This document shows, piece by piece, positions 1-9,561 of a stretch of DNA of 64,000 nt. The notes beneath the pieces are model-generated. The model saw only the letters and a program-made list of their open reading frames with translations, was not told the origin of the DNA and did not search any database. The translations under genes and the position numbers were made by a program. Source of the DNA: CAYJLF01 sp964371055 (GTDB taxonomy: Bacteria > Eisenbacteria > RBG-16-71-46 > CAIMUX01); NCBI GenBank assembly GCA_964371055.1, contig CAYJLF010000015.1, forward strand, positions 1 to 64,000. Direction: 5' to 3'. Within the stretch, counting starts at the first letter, position 1. Each line of letters begins with the position of its first letter.

Positions 1-22
1 GACCGGCGCATGCCGGTCTTTT
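1..22 (+). terminator. Intrinsic terminator of an upstream gene
   Basis: Seven-base perfect inverted repeat (GACCGGC at 1-7 and GCCGGTC at 12-18) with a four-base loop, followed directly by TTTT at 19-22. It presumably ends a plus-strand gene lying left of the window. Confidence 0.65.
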
Positions 23-284
23 CGATGCGCTGAATCCGTATCAGCCGGCCTCGGGGCGGGTGGTGATTAATTTTTTTGGTGGCGGGGGGGGGTTTGGGGG
101 GGGGGGGGCGGGGGGGGGGGGCGGCGCCGGCGCCCGGGGGATGAGACTGCAAGGAAACAACCGGGGGCGGCCCGAATCTGATCGGGTCGCCCCCCAGCAC
201 CGAAACCGATCGGCGGCTCAGGACCGTGCGTTGTCTCGCCGAGCCCGTCCTCTGCCGTCGCGGCAGGTCGCTCCCGGCGCGGGC
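23..284. other. Non-coding stretch with poly-G tract and hairpin
   Basis: No gene is supported here. Positions 85-122 are almost pure G and resemble a sequencing or assembly artefact at a contig edge. Positions 241-286 hold a nested hairpin (GAGCCCG/CGGGCTC outside, CTGCCG/CGGCAG with a 3-base loop inside) just past the stop of the minus-strand response regulator. It could end that operon, although no U-run follows. Confidence 0.4.
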
Positions 285-1689
<1,405 letters not shown>

Positions 1690-1709
<20 letters not shown>

Positions 1710-3294
1710 CTTGCCTCCTTTCCACCGGCAGATCGAGGTGGAAGACGGTTCCCTTGTTGAGGACGGAGCGCACGGTCAGGTACCCCCCATGCTCGCGGAC
1801 GATCGACTGCGAGAGGGAGAGGCCGAGGCCGGTGCCGCGCTTACGCGTGGTGTAGAACGGATTGAAGATCCGGGGCAGCAGTTCCCGTGGGATGCCATGC
1901 CCGCTGTCGGTGACGCGGACGGAGACGAAGCGCCGGCGGGGCCGGGCTCCCCCCGGGCTATTCGGGCGGCGATCGCCGGGGGGCCGGCCCGGAGCGCGGC
2001 GGCGGGGCGGGCGCCGGCGCACGACCGAGATCTGGATCCCGACCTCGCCCCCCGACGGCATCGCTTCCTGGGCGTTGCGGAGCAGGTTGATCAGCACCTG
2101 CTCGATCTGTCCGGGATCGATATAGACCCGAGGGATGCGCCCGGTCACGCGGAAGCCGAGACGGATGCCCTGGGCATCCAGGTCGGGACGGAGCAGATCG
2201 GCCGCACGGCGCGCCACTTCCTCGATCGACGCCTCGCGCAACTCCGGACGATTTGGACGCGCGTACCGCAGCAGTCCCTCGACGATCCGGTTCAGGCGCG
2301 CCGCTTCGTCGAGGATGATCCGCAGGAAGCGCTGGCGGGTGTCCGTCTCGTCCATTCCTTCCTGCAGCACCTGCGCGCAGTTGGCGATTCCGGTCAGAGG
2401 ATTGCGGATCTCGTGGGCCACGCCGGCCGACAGCTCGCCCAGCGCGGCGAGCCGATCGCGCTGGCGCTCGGCTTCCTCGTGCAGCCTCTCATCCGACAGA
2501 TCCTCGACCAGGGCGATGATGCCGCGGCGCCGGCCCGCCGGTCCCGGCAATGGAGCGGTCACGATCGAGACCGGCACCTCTTCCCCGTCGCCCCTGGCGA
2601 TGTAGGCCTCGCCGGCGCGGAATCGCCCCTTCAGCGCTTCCAGCAGCGGGTTCAGTTCCTGCGCGACCGGACGGAGGAGACGCGCGCAGTCGGAGCCGAT
2701 CGCCTCCTCGGGCCGGACCCCGAGGATCGTCGTCGTCCGCGCCCCCGCCCAGACGATCCGTCCCAGCGGATCGACGACCAGCACCGCGTAGGGCAACGCG
2801 GCCGCGATCCCCTCCCGGAACGCACGCAGCGATTCCATCTCCCGGCGCGATCCCCCGAAGGTCAGAAGGAGGCCGAGCGAAGCCCGCACCGATCGATTCG
2901 ACAGCTTCCGGGCGAGCGCCGTCGCGCGCGTCGCCGGGGCCCGCACGAGCAACCCGCCCGCGAGCGCACCTCCCGGCCGGATCGCCAGCAGGCGCAGGTC
3001 CGGATCGGGAACCGGCAGGCGATCGCGGCGCGGCAGGGCGCGGAGCGCGGTGAGGCGGTCGGGTGCGGTTTCCCAAAGGGCAGCGCTGCGGAGTTCCGCG
3101 GTCCAGGGATCATGCGCGTCGGGCTCGAAGGCGACGTGAACGATGAGATGCATGGCGCCGTCGTCGCCCCGCAGGTAGAGGCGATGGGGCAGGTCAGCGC
3201 ATACGTCGTCCAGGATCTCCGGGAGAAACCCGGCGATCGTCGTTTCAGCGCGGGGAGTTCCGGGGCGCGATCCGTTGCGCACCGCCTCGTTCAT
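1690..3294 (-). CDS. PAS-domain sensor histidine kinase (FlrB/AtoS-like)
   Basis: A soluble kinase of 534 residues with no membrane segment. An N-terminal region of unknown fold (about 1-150) precedes a PAS domain (about 155-265), a HisKA dimerisation domain with AHEIRNPL (catalytic His about 294), and a HATPase domain with N box NLLRNAQEA, G1 DSGHGIP and G2 GTGLGLSLS. An Arg/Pro-rich insertion of about 35 residues splits the ATPase domain between the N and G1 boxes. The ATG at 3294 is chosen because GGGAGAGG lies directly upstream; an in-frame extension to 3375 has weaker support. The stop overlaps the regulator start, so it most likely phosphorylates that regulator. The input signal is unknown. 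Absence of a membrane anchor suggests a cytoplasmic cue such as basal-body assembly. Confidence 0.9.
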
Positions 3295-3375
3295 GACCTC
3301 TCCCTGTCCGGAATCGGCGCCCTTCCCTGGGCTCGATTCACGCCCTCCACCGGCCGCCCGGTGGAATGCGGCCAA

Positions 3376-3404
3376 ATCCTAGCCGAGCGGCCAGGCCGGC
3401 ACAA
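3376..3404 (-). promoter_or_regulatory. Candidate sigma-70 promoter for the kinase-regulator pair
   Basis: Minus-strand TTGTGC (3404-3399), a 17-base spacer and TAGGAT (3381-3376), about 80 bases before the kinase ATG. Matches are moderate, but spacing and position fit. Confidence 0.35.
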
Positions 3405-3437
3405 GGGGGGGTGCGGGGCAGAATGGTGGAATTCGGG

Positions 3438-4205
3438 TCACTCGCGGGGCGGAGCCGATGAACCGGCCCCGAGTCGGATCCGCTCGCGCCGGAACTGCTC
3501 AAAGAGCGCCCGCATGATCCGCGCGCGGCACGACTCCCGCAGATCGAGGAAGCGCAGGCCGGCGCCCCCTTCGCCGGAAACGCGCCCGCGGCGCACGACG
3601 ACGACGCGCACCTGGAGGGGGGCTTCCTGGTCACGAAGGTCGAGACAGGCGTCGTGCTCCGCGCCGATGCGCAGGACTTCATCGTCATCGCGCACGAAGC
3701 AGCCCCCTCCACTCAGGTCGAGCACGCGGAAGAGACGCGGAAGCTCTGCTTCTCGCGCCGGAGGGGCTGACTCGGGAGTCACGTCCTCGGGCTGCTCCCC
3801 GGCCCGACCGAGTCGGACGGCGATCGGGAGGCGGACGCCCAGCCGGAAATACTCGCGTCGCTGCATCCGGACGCGACGCCCCGGCTCGAGGTCCAGGATC
3901 AGCCGCTCGGCTGTCGGTCGGGCCACCACGATCGCCCGCTGCACCCACGCGCCGTCGGCACGCCCCACGACCAGACGGACGGCGGTGCCACCCTTCAACA
4001 ACTCCGCGGCATCGACGCCGCAAGGATCGAGTTCGATCTCGGCCCGCTCCCGACCGCTCAAGAGGACGCTCGCGGTGGCGACCCAGTCGGTCGCCTCGGC
4101 CTCGACGCGAATCCGGTCGCCCGGAAGGAGGGAACCCCGGACGTTCTCGTCGGAACCGTCCCCCGGTTCCACGCCGGGCCTCTCGGGGTTGATCGGGGAG
4201 ACCAT
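3438..4205 (-). CDS. PilZ-domain protein, YcgR-like flagellar brake
   Basis: A protein of 255 residues with an N-terminal beta-rich domain resembling the YcgR flagellar-brake domain and a PilZ domain. The c-di-GMP signature is present: an arginine motif (QRREYFRLGV) followed by DLSGGG. In characterised relatives, c-di-GMP binding lets the protein act on the flagellar motor and slow swimming. Start at ATG 4205 (MVSPINPER) is preferred over an upstream in-frame extension because a GAAGGCGGCAGG Shine-Dalgarno region precedes it and the extension is low-complexity Pro/Arg. It sits between the flgM-like gene and the kinase, all on the same strand, which supports a motility role. Confidence 0.8.
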   Translation of the reverse strand: MVSPINPERPGVEPGDGSDENVRGSLLPGDRIRVEAEATDWVATASVLLSGRERAEIELDPCGVDAAELLKGGTAVRLVVGRADGAWVQRAIVVARPTAERLILDLEPGRRVRMQRREYFRLGVRLPIAVRLGRAGEQPEDVTPESAPPAREAELPRLFRVLDLSGGGCFVRDDDEVLRIGAEHDACLDLRDQEAPLQVRVVVVRRGRVSGEGGAGLRFLDLRESCRARIMRALFEQFRRERIRLGAGSSAPPRE

Positions 4206-4233
4206 CGTCCTGCCGCCTTCTCTGTCGGCCTTC

Positions 4234-4740
4234 TCAGGAGGCGGCGGGATCCGGGGCGTCGCCCGGGTCCTTGGTATCGGCTGGCTTCGGGGCGTCCGCG
4301 CCGGCGGGCGCGGCTTCGCCGCGGGCCAGTAGATCGGCCAGGACCGCACGCAGGATCTCGCGGCGCACATTCTCCGAGTCGTAGTAGCCGGTCGAGAGCC
4401 GCAGCTTTGCCTCGATCACCTTGTCGGAACGGACATCCGGCAGTCCGCGCGTCTCCTGCTCGTACTGCTCGAGCAGCGCGCTCCGTTCGGGCGACGCGCC
4501 GGCCTCACGGCCGGATGAAGTTGTTCGCCGGTTCGTCCGTCCTCCCTGCGCCGCGGCGGGGCGGCGCGTGCCGGCTTCCGCCGGCGCGGCCGTCCCGTCG
4601 GCCGCCTTCGCCGGACGCGCCGGTTCCAGGCCCGGACGCGCCGAAGCCGCAGCCTCCCCCTCCGCGGCTCGCGCCGCTCGAAGATGCCGCAGCATTTCGA
4701 TGGTCACGATCTTCTCGCGACCAATCCCGTCCACCGTCAT
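4234..4740 (-). CDS. flgM: FlgM-like anti-sigma-28 factor
   Basis: A 168-residue protein. The last third (RSDKVIEAKLRLSTGYYDS and the following helix ending near AVLADLL) matches the FlgM C-terminal pattern of alternating basic and hydrophobic helices that binds FliA. The middle is low-complexity Ala/Pro/Arg, making it longer than the usual 90-110 residues. Start at ATG 4740 is fixed by AGGAGG seven bases upstream. FlgM normally holds sigma-28 inactive until it is exported through the completed hook-basal body. A sigma-28-type site upstream of fliC in this window fits such a circuit. Recognition rests on the short C-terminal motif and on context, so a different flagellar regulator is possible. 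Confidence 0.55.
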   Translation of the reverse strand: MTVDGIGREKIVTIEMLRHLRAARAAEGEAAASARPGLEPARPAKAADGTAAPAEAGTRRPAAAQGGRTNRRTTSSGREAGASPERSALLEQYEQETRGLPDVRSDKVIEAKLRLSTGYYDSENVRREILRAVLADLLARGEAAPAGADAPKPADTKDPGDAPDPAAS

Positions 4741-4795
4741 CGCGACCTCCTGTCCCATTCCGGGCGGCGCTTTCCTGCGCTCGCCCTTCCGGCGC

Positions 4796-5158
4796 TTACG
4801 CCCGCCGGTCGAGCCGGGCCCGGTCAAGGGATCCGGCCTCCAGCGAACTGAATCTCCGCCCGGCGCGCACCGCACGCAACTGCCGGTCGAGATCGGTCCG
4901 CCTGGCTTCGCATCGGCAGAGGAGCCGGTCGACCCGGCCCCGCCACAACCGCCAGCGCGTCACGGTGCGGGCAGGCTCCTCCCCCCCGTCCGGACGCGCC
5001 GCATCTCTCAGCGCGGAGCCGTTGCGCTCGATCATGGCCGCCGCCTCACCGAGGCGTCCGGCCTCGAGCAGCGCTTCGATCCGATCGAAGAGCGGCTCGA
5101 GCCGATCCGCCTGTTCTTCCGGCGCGGTCATCATCCTCGACTCCCGTCTTTCGCCCAT
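4796..5158 (-). CDS. Small helical protein, possible FliT-like flagellar chaperone
   Basis: A protein of 120 residues (111 if the MMTAPEEQ start at 5131 is used) predicted to be nearly all alpha-helical, with charged heptad-like patterns and no signal peptide. I do not recognise a family by sequence. It lies immediately after flaG, 10 bases away, and before the flgM-like gene. This is where FliT or FliS-like chaperones of the FliD cap are often encoded. Size and helical character fit FliT, but no diagnostic motif is visible. Alternative: an unrelated flagellar accessory protein. Confidence 0.55.
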   Translation of the reverse strand: MGERRESRMMTAPEEQADRLEPLFDRIEALLEAGRLGEAAAMIERNGSALRDAARPDGGEEPARTVTRWRLWRGRVDRLLCRCEARRTDLDRQLRAVRAGRRFSSLEAGSLDRARLDRRA

Positions 5159-5168
5159 CGCCTTGCGC

Positions 5169-5528
5169 TCAGGCGACCTCGTCCGCCAGCAGGCCGAGAT
5201 AGGTGTCCATCCGCTGGCGGATCTCGATCAGCTCCTGCGGCGGGATCTGGCGGACCAGTTCCCGTGTCTCCGGATCGAGAACCCGCACCACCACCTGCCC
5301 GCTCTCCTGATCGACCGAGAAGAGGACATGCGGCGCGAGGTCCGCCAACTCCCTCGTGATGCGCGCAGCTTCCCGCGCCAGTTCCTCTCCCCGCAACGCC
5401 GCCACCGTCGTCGTCGACCCCGAGTTCGCCGTCGGCGGCGACCCGGTCGTGGCGCGGGCCGGCGCGGGACTCGTGGCCGCCGGCATCATCTCCGCCCTTC
5501 CCTTCGGAACCGAGTCTATCGTGTTCAT
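5169..5528 (-). CDS. flaG: FlaG family flagellar protein
   Basis: A protein of 119 residues with a variable Ala/Ser/Thr-rich N-terminus and the typical FlaG C-terminal half: HVLFSVDQESGQVVVRVLD, then VRQIPPQELIEIRQRMD. FlaG proteins affect filament length and sit next to fliD in many genomes, as here. Start ATG 5528 follows GGGGAGAGG. The preceding fliD stop is 32 bases upstream, consistent with one transcript. Confidence 0.85.
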   Translation of the reverse strand: MNTIDSVPKGRAEMMPAATSPAPARATTGSPPTANSGSTTTVAALRGEELAREAARITRELADLAPHVLFSVDQESGQVVVRVLDPETRELVRQIPPQELIEIRQRMDTYLGLLADEVA

Positions 5529-5560
5529 CGTACCTCTCCCCCCGGACCGGACGAGTTCTC

Positions 5561-6976
5561 TCACAGATAGAGCGAGTCAGCCGAGGCCAGGAGACCGGAC
5601 AGATACTGCTGCTGCTGCTGCAGTGCGGCGACGGCCGACTGCATCTGCGCCATCTGATCCAGCAACAGCTTTTCGCGCCTGGCCAGGCTCTGGTTCGTGC
5701 TCTCGATCCGATCCTCGACGAGACGAATCTGGGTTCGCGCCGCCTTCGAGCTGCGGTTCAGGACTCCGCCGGCGCGGCTGTATTCATCCAGCACCTGCGC
5801 CAGCCTCCCCGCGACCCCGTTCGTGCCACTGAACAACTCCTCCACGCGGCCCGAGTCCTCCTGCAGAGCATCGCGCAAGGCCTTACCATCGGAGATGGAC
5901 AGGCGCCCCTCGCGATCAGCCGTGATCCCGAGGTCCGCCAGGAGCCGGATTCCATCACCGTTCGCGCCCGCCGGTGACAACAGGGCCGAGCGCATGGAGC
6001 TGCGTAACCGCGCCACGCTGATATCACCCGTGAAGAGGCCGCGGCCCTGGCCGTCGTCCCCCGCGGGCTGCGTCCGGGAACGCACCTCCTCGAGCGTCTG
6101 GTTGTACTCCGTGATGAAGCTCTGGATCTCCTCGACGATGGCATCGGTGTCGCTCACGATGTCGACCGGCAGCACCCCGCCTCCGCTCTGGCGGAGGTTC
6201 AGCGTGACCCCGGGGAGCAGGTCGGTCATCGTGTTGGAAGAGGAGATCGCCTCGACTCCATCGATCCGCACCATCGCGTCGGCCGGCTCCTCGAGGGTCG
6301 CCGCCAGGCGCCCGTCCTTGTCCGCCGGGCCGGACAGTCCGAGCTCCTGCATCCAGTTTCCCTCGAGATCCTCGATCCCGGTCACCCGTCCGTCCTCGCC
6401 GGAGGCGGAGGCACGGAGCAGGAGAGCCACCCGACCCCTGCCTTGACTGACGACCGAGGCCTCGACGGGACCCTGGACGTCGTTGATCGCATCCGCGATC
6501 GCGCGCACGGCCTCGTCCCGTCCCAGCCCCGCGGCCAGGCTGACGGTGTACTCCGTCGTCACGTCCCCCGTGGTCACGCGGAAGCGCGCGCTGGAGGCGG
6601 CGCCGTCCACGACCGCGGGGTCGGTGCCTTCGATCGATCGGGAGGCGAGCGTGTGCGTCGAGGCGAGGCGGACCACCTCCAGGGTGTGCGACCCGCTCCG
6701 GGCCCGGCCGTCGACCGTCAATCCGACCTGCGTGTCATCCCCGCCGGAGGTCGTCAGCTTGCGCAACGCGTTCTGGGAGCCGGTCCGCTCCAGCGTACGC
6801 ACCCGCTGCAACAGTGACGAGAGACGCGTGCCGAGCCCCTGGTAGGCGGTGGACCGCTCCTGGAGCTCGGTCTTCTTGGCCTGCAGACTTTCCAGCGGCT
6901 TTCGGTCATTCGCCATAAGGCTCGTGACCAGAGAGCGCACCGCGCTGCTGGCCGTGCTGGTCGATTGCGTCGCCAT
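5561..6976 (-). CDS. fliD: Flagellar filament cap protein FliD (HAP2)
   Basis: A 471-residue cap protein. The N-terminus (SAVRSLVTSLMANDRKPLES LQ region) has the conserved FliD start with a helical coiled-coil segment. The middle holds the beta-rich domains. The C-terminus (RLVEDRIESTNQSLARREKL, ending in a Gln run and YLSGLLASADSLYL) is the second helix of the D0/D1 coiled coil. It is exported through the flagellar type III system and caps the filament to direct flagellin folding. Length is normal. It follows fliS by 24 bases. Confidence 0.93.
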   Translation of the reverse strand: MATQSTSTASSAVRSLVTSLMANDRKPLESLQAKKTELQERSTAYQGLGTRLSSLLQRVRTLERTGSQNALRKLTTSGGDDTQVGLTVDGRARSGSHTLEVVRLASTHTLASRSIEGTDPAVVDGAASSARFRVTTGDVTTEYTVSLAAGLGRDEAVRAIADAINDVQGPVEASVVSQGRGRVALLLRASASGEDGRVTGIEDLEGNWMQELGLSGPADKDGRLAATLEEPADAMVRIDGVEAISSSNTMTDLLPGVTLNLRQSGGGVLPVDIVSDTDAIVEEIQSFITEYNQTLEEVRSRTQPAGDDGQGRGLFTGDISVARLRSSMRSALLSPAGANGDGIRLLADLGITADREGRLSISDGKALRDALQEDSGRVEELFSGTNGVAGRLAQVLDEYSRAGGVLNRSSKAARTQIRLVEDRIESTNQSLARREKLLLDQMAQMQSAVAALQQQQQYLSGLLASADSLYL

Positions 6977-7000
6977 CAGGAAGCCTGACCCTTCACCCCA

Positions 7001-7375
7001 TCACAGGCTGCGGGCTGCCGTCAGCGCCGCCTCGCCCGCGCGGGGATGCGTTCTCGCCTCCTCGGCCCGCACCGCCCTCTCCCAGGTCTCACGGAGATCC
7101 TGGAGCAGTACGCCGACTTCCTCCAACCGGCCCTCGCGGGCCTGCCGGAGCGCGAACTCGTAAAGACTGAGCAGCCCGGACGCGATCTCGCCCTGGTCGA
7201 GATCGAGGCCGGCAATCAGTTCGTGCAGCACCTGGGTGAGAAGCCCGCGCCGCCCGGTCCGGCAGGCCCTCAAGGCCGTGTCATAGGCCAGGAGGACCAG
7301 CCGTCCGGTGCTCAAGCTCGTCACCTGCTGCTCCCGGTAGATGCGATAGGGGTTAGCGCCGGGATGGTGGTTCAC
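7001..7375 (-). CDS. fliS: Flagellin export chaperone FliS
   Basis: A small helical protein of 124 residues with the FliS signature near the N-terminus (NPYRIYREQQVTSLSTGRLV followed by LLAYD) and a helix-bundle body. It binds flagellin C-termini in the cytoplasm, prevents premature polymerisation and hands the subunits to the export gate. A GTG start at 7375 is used with a weak AGGA Shine-Dalgarno. It lies between fliC and fliD, the common order. Confidence 0.92.
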   Translation of the reverse strand: MNHHPGANPYRIYREQQVTSLSTGRLVLLAYDTALRACRTGRRGLLTQVLHELIAGLDLDQGEIASGLLSLYEFALRQAREGRLEEVGVLLQDLRETWERAVRAEEARTHPRAGEAALTAARSL

Positions 7376-7446
7376 TGCGTCCTAGCCTCCCGTCCGCGGC
7401 GAAGCTTCTTCTAAGGGCTCCGCCGCGGCTCCCGGTCCCCCGACGA

Positions 7447-8286
7447 CTACCGGAAGAGCGTCAGGATCGACTGCGAGTTGGTGTTCGCCTGCGCGAGCAT
7501 CGCCGTGGCCGTCTGCTGCAGGATCTGCATCTTCGTCAGCTCCAGCTGCTCCTTGGCCATGTCGGCGTTGCGGATCCGGCTGAAGGCCGCCTCCGTGTTG
7601 CTCTGCGTCAGGGCGATCGAGTTCTCCTTCATGGTGAGCCGGTTGACCAGCGATCCGATGTTGGTCAGCCCGTCGCTCACCGCGGTGATGGCTCCCTCGA
7701 TCTCCGTCAGGTAGTCGGCGTAGTTGTCGCTGTCGATGACACTGTCCGCCGTGAGCGCCGCCAGCTTGTTCAGGCCGAGCGAAACGGGATCGTACTTCCG
7801 GGTCGTGAAGGAAGTCTGCTCCCGCTCGCCGGTCTGGAACTGCAGCGTCCCCTCGGTATTCAGGAGGGCACTGCCGCCGAACGCGGTCTGCTCGGCGATG
7901 TCCTGCATCTCCTGCGCCATCTGGATCAGCTGGGTCGTGATCGCCTTCTTGCCGTCGGAGTCAAGGCTGTCCGTGGAGGACGAGATGATCTTCTCGGAGA
8001 GAAGAACGAGGATGTCGTTGATGGACAGGAGGCCGCCCTCCGCGACGGAGAGCATGTTCTTGGCCTGCCCGATGTTGTCGTAGACCGCCTGGAGGACGCG
8101 GTTGCGGTTGTCCAGCTTCGTCGAGATGCTCATCCCGGCCGGATCGTCCCCGGCCGAGTTGATCCGACGGCCGGTGCCGAGCCGAAGCTGGTGGGTGGCC
8201 ACGGCGTTGTTCACGTCGCGGAGCGTCGAGAGGATGTTGAGGCCCTGGATATTGGACCGGATCCGAGTGAGGTCGCTCGTCGCCAT
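7447..8286 (-). CDS. fliC: Flagellin
   Basis: A short flagellin of 279 residues. The N-terminal D0/D1 region (SNIQGLNILSTLRDVNNAV, then LRLGTGRRINSAGDDPAGMS) and the C-terminal D1/D0 region (ENSIALTQSNTEAAFSRIRN to ILTLFR) are both well conserved. The joining segment is too short for the surface D2/D3 domains of enteric flagellins, so the filament is probably thin with few exposed loops. A sigma-28-type promoter lies about 100 bases upstream. The leader carries a CsrA-like ACAAGGA that includes the Shine-Dalgarno AAGGAG. Confidence 0.95.
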   Translation of the reverse strand: MATSDLTRIRSNIQGLNILSTLRDVNNAVATHQLRLGTGRRINSAGDDPAGMSISTKLDNRNRVLQAVYDNIGQAKNMLSVAEGGLLSINDILVLLSEKIISSSTDSLDSDGKKAITTQLIQMAQEMQDIAEQTAFGGSALLNTEGTLQFQTGEREQTSFTTRKYDPVSLGLNKLAALTADSVIDSDNYADYLTEIEGAITAVSDGLTNIGSLVNRLTMKENSIALTQSNTEAAFSRIRNADMAKEQLELTKMQILQQTATAMLAQANTNSQSILTLFR

Positions 8287-8298
8287 CTCGAATCACTC

Positions 8299-8340
8299 TC
8301 CTTGTTTTGGTCGCCCGCTGGGCAGACCGGGTTTCCGTAC
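8299..8340 (-). promoter_or_regulatory. Candidate CsrA-binding sites in the fliC leader
   Basis: Two GGA-containing sites lie on the mRNA-sense strand: ACAAGGA at 8305-8299, overlapping the fliC Shine-Dalgarno, and GTACGGA at 8340-8334, with a GCCC-AGC-GGGC hairpin between them. ACARGGA is the core of the known CsrA consensus. Paired sites with one over the Shine-Dalgarno are how CsrA represses hag in Bacillus. csrA and fliW are adjacent, so the same switch is likely here. Confidence 0.5.
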
Positions 8341-8386
8341 CCTGTGGCTGGGCCCCTCCCTCGATGGGGAGTTCGCCTTACTCTCG

Positions 8387-8413
8387 TTTTCGGGTGACCA
8401 CCGGGGATCTTTA
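8387..8413 (-). promoter_or_regulatory. Sigma-28 (FliA) promoter of fliC
   Basis: Minus-strand TAAAGATC (8413-8406), an 11-base spacer, then CCCGAAAA (8394-8387). The enteric sigma-28 consensus is TAAAGTTT-N11-GCCGATAA, so the first box matches 6 of 8, the second 6 of 8, and spacing is exact. The transcript would start near 8380 with a leader of about 95 bases. Confidence 0.7.
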
Positions 8414-8649
8414 GGAAAAGAGCGACGACGCCTAGTGCCCACGATTGTTGACAGGAGGAATGACAACAAACAGCGACACGCAATCCCAGGGCCTCGCACC
8501 ACTCACGATAACTCACTACATAACAATATATTGTGACGCCATCCCGGTTCCGGCCCGACCCGCCGGAAGGTCCCCACCGTCATCGGATCTCAAGCGACAA
8601 GGCAGGCGGAGTCACGGGATCGAGGGGGATCGGGGCGGATCGCGTTCAG
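8414..8649. other. csrA-fliC intergenic region with palindrome
   Basis: Non-coding. It is locally AT-richer than the rest of the window and holds a perfect 12-base palindrome ACAATATATTGT (8523-8534). It also holds an imperfect inverted repeat, TTGTTG at 8446-8451 with CAACAA at 8464-8469. Either could bind a regulator; no known operator was recognised. Confidence 0.4.
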
Positions 8650-8688
8650 CCCTTAAACGACACGGCCGCCCGGGATCACCGGCGGCCG
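8650..8688 (-). terminator. Intrinsic terminator after csrA
   Basis: Perfect 8-base stem CGGCCGCC (8663-8670) with GGCGGCCG (8681-8688) and a 10-base loop. On the minus strand it is followed by a short U-containing stretch. It lies about 45 bases past the csrA stop and would separate the flgN-csrA transcript from fliC. Confidence 0.5.
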
Positions 8689-8731
8689 CGAGTCGGGACA
8701 CGAAAGAAGGAAGACCTGGGGACTCTCCCGG

Positions 8732-9022
8732 CTACGTCGGATCGCCGCCCGCCGCCGGCTCATCTCCGTTCGCCCGGACCACCCGGCGCCGCCGTCCCTT
8801 GTTGAAGATGTGCGCCACGTCACGCAACGCCTTGGCCGAGATGCCGGAGGCCCGCCGGTTTTCTTCGCGGATCCTCTCGTAGATCTCTTCGCGGTGCACC
8901 GCGATGTTCGGCGGGGCATCGATGCCGAGTTTGACCTGCCCGCCCTTCACATCAAGAATGATGATCTTGATCTTGTCGCCGATGCGGATGTTTTCCCCGA
9001 ACTTCCGGGTGAGGATAAGCAT
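8732..9022 (-). CDS. csrA: Translational regulator CsrA
   Basis: RNA-binding homodimer protein. The first 55 residues match CsrA throughout (MLILTRKFGENIRIGDKIKI; VKLGIDAPPNIAVHREEIYE), with the RNA-contacting L4 and R44 conserved. At 96 residues it is longer than the 61-residue enteric form because of a basic C-terminal tail (KGRRRRVVRANGD). Long C-terminal extensions are typical of CsrA proteins that bind FliW. ATG 9022 follows GGGAGG. It is the last gene after fliW, which supports FliW-CsrA control of flagellin translation. Confidence 0.95.
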   Translation of the reverse strand: MLILTRKFGENIRIGDKIKIIILDVKGGQVKLGIDAPPNIAVHREEIYERIREENRRASGISAKALRDVAHIFNKGRRRRVVRANGDEPAAGGDPT

Positions 9023-9064
9023 CTTGGCCTCCCGCGGGCGGCACTCCCTGCCACCCGCCCGTCA

Positions 9065-9550
9065 TCATCTTCCAGCAGCCGCCCGGTCCCGCGCAACCGC
9101 GTGGATGGTCGGCCGCGCGACCTCCTGGTCGAGCAGCGGCTGTCGGACGGAGTAGGCCGGATTGTAGATCACCACCTGGCGACACATCCGGTTTCGCGTA
9201 TTCAACACCATCGGTCCCTTGAGGTTAGCGGTAATCCGGCTCCCACCCTCGGTGATCGAGACGATGACGAAGATCGAGACGGTGTCCCCGGGCTGGAGGT
9301 CCAGGGCGTCCTTGTCGGAGTCCCCCAGGGGAACCTCGTAGCGCTCGGCGAAGAAGAGCTGGGGGTCGGCGATGGCGAACCCGATCTCCGGTTCGTCGAC
9401 GGAGATGAGCCAGTAGAACGGAAGGAACTCCTCCGGTTCGGCCAGGATGAACCGCTTCAGGTCCTCGAAGCCCACCAGCCCCTCGGTGCAGAAGAGGACC
9501 GAGTCCTCCGCGACTTCGATCTGACCGATCGTTCTTGAGCGCAGGATCAT
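9065..9550 (-). CDS. fliW: Flagellar assembly factor FliW
   Basis: A beta-barrel protein of 161 residues with the FliW pattern: TIGQIEVAEDSVLFCTEGLV, then GFEDLKRF, PFYWLISVDEPEIGFAIADP and MVLNTRNRMCRQVVIYNPAY. FliW sequesters CsrA and is itself titrated by unsecreted flagellin, linking flagellin translation to export. The second ATG (9550) is favoured because AGAGGGG lies six bases before it; the first ATG at 9556 would leave almost no spacer. It lies 5-11 bases after flgL. Confidence 0.93.
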   Translation of the reverse strand: MILRSRTIGQIEVAEDSVLFCTEGLVGFEDLKRFILAEPEEFLPFYWLISVDEPEIGFAIADPQLFFAERYEVPLGDSDKDALDLQPGDTVSIFVIVSITEGGSRITANLKGPMVLNTRNRMCRQVVIYNPAYSVRQPLLDQEVARPTIHAVARDRAAAGR

Positions 9551-9561
9551 GTTCATCCCCT

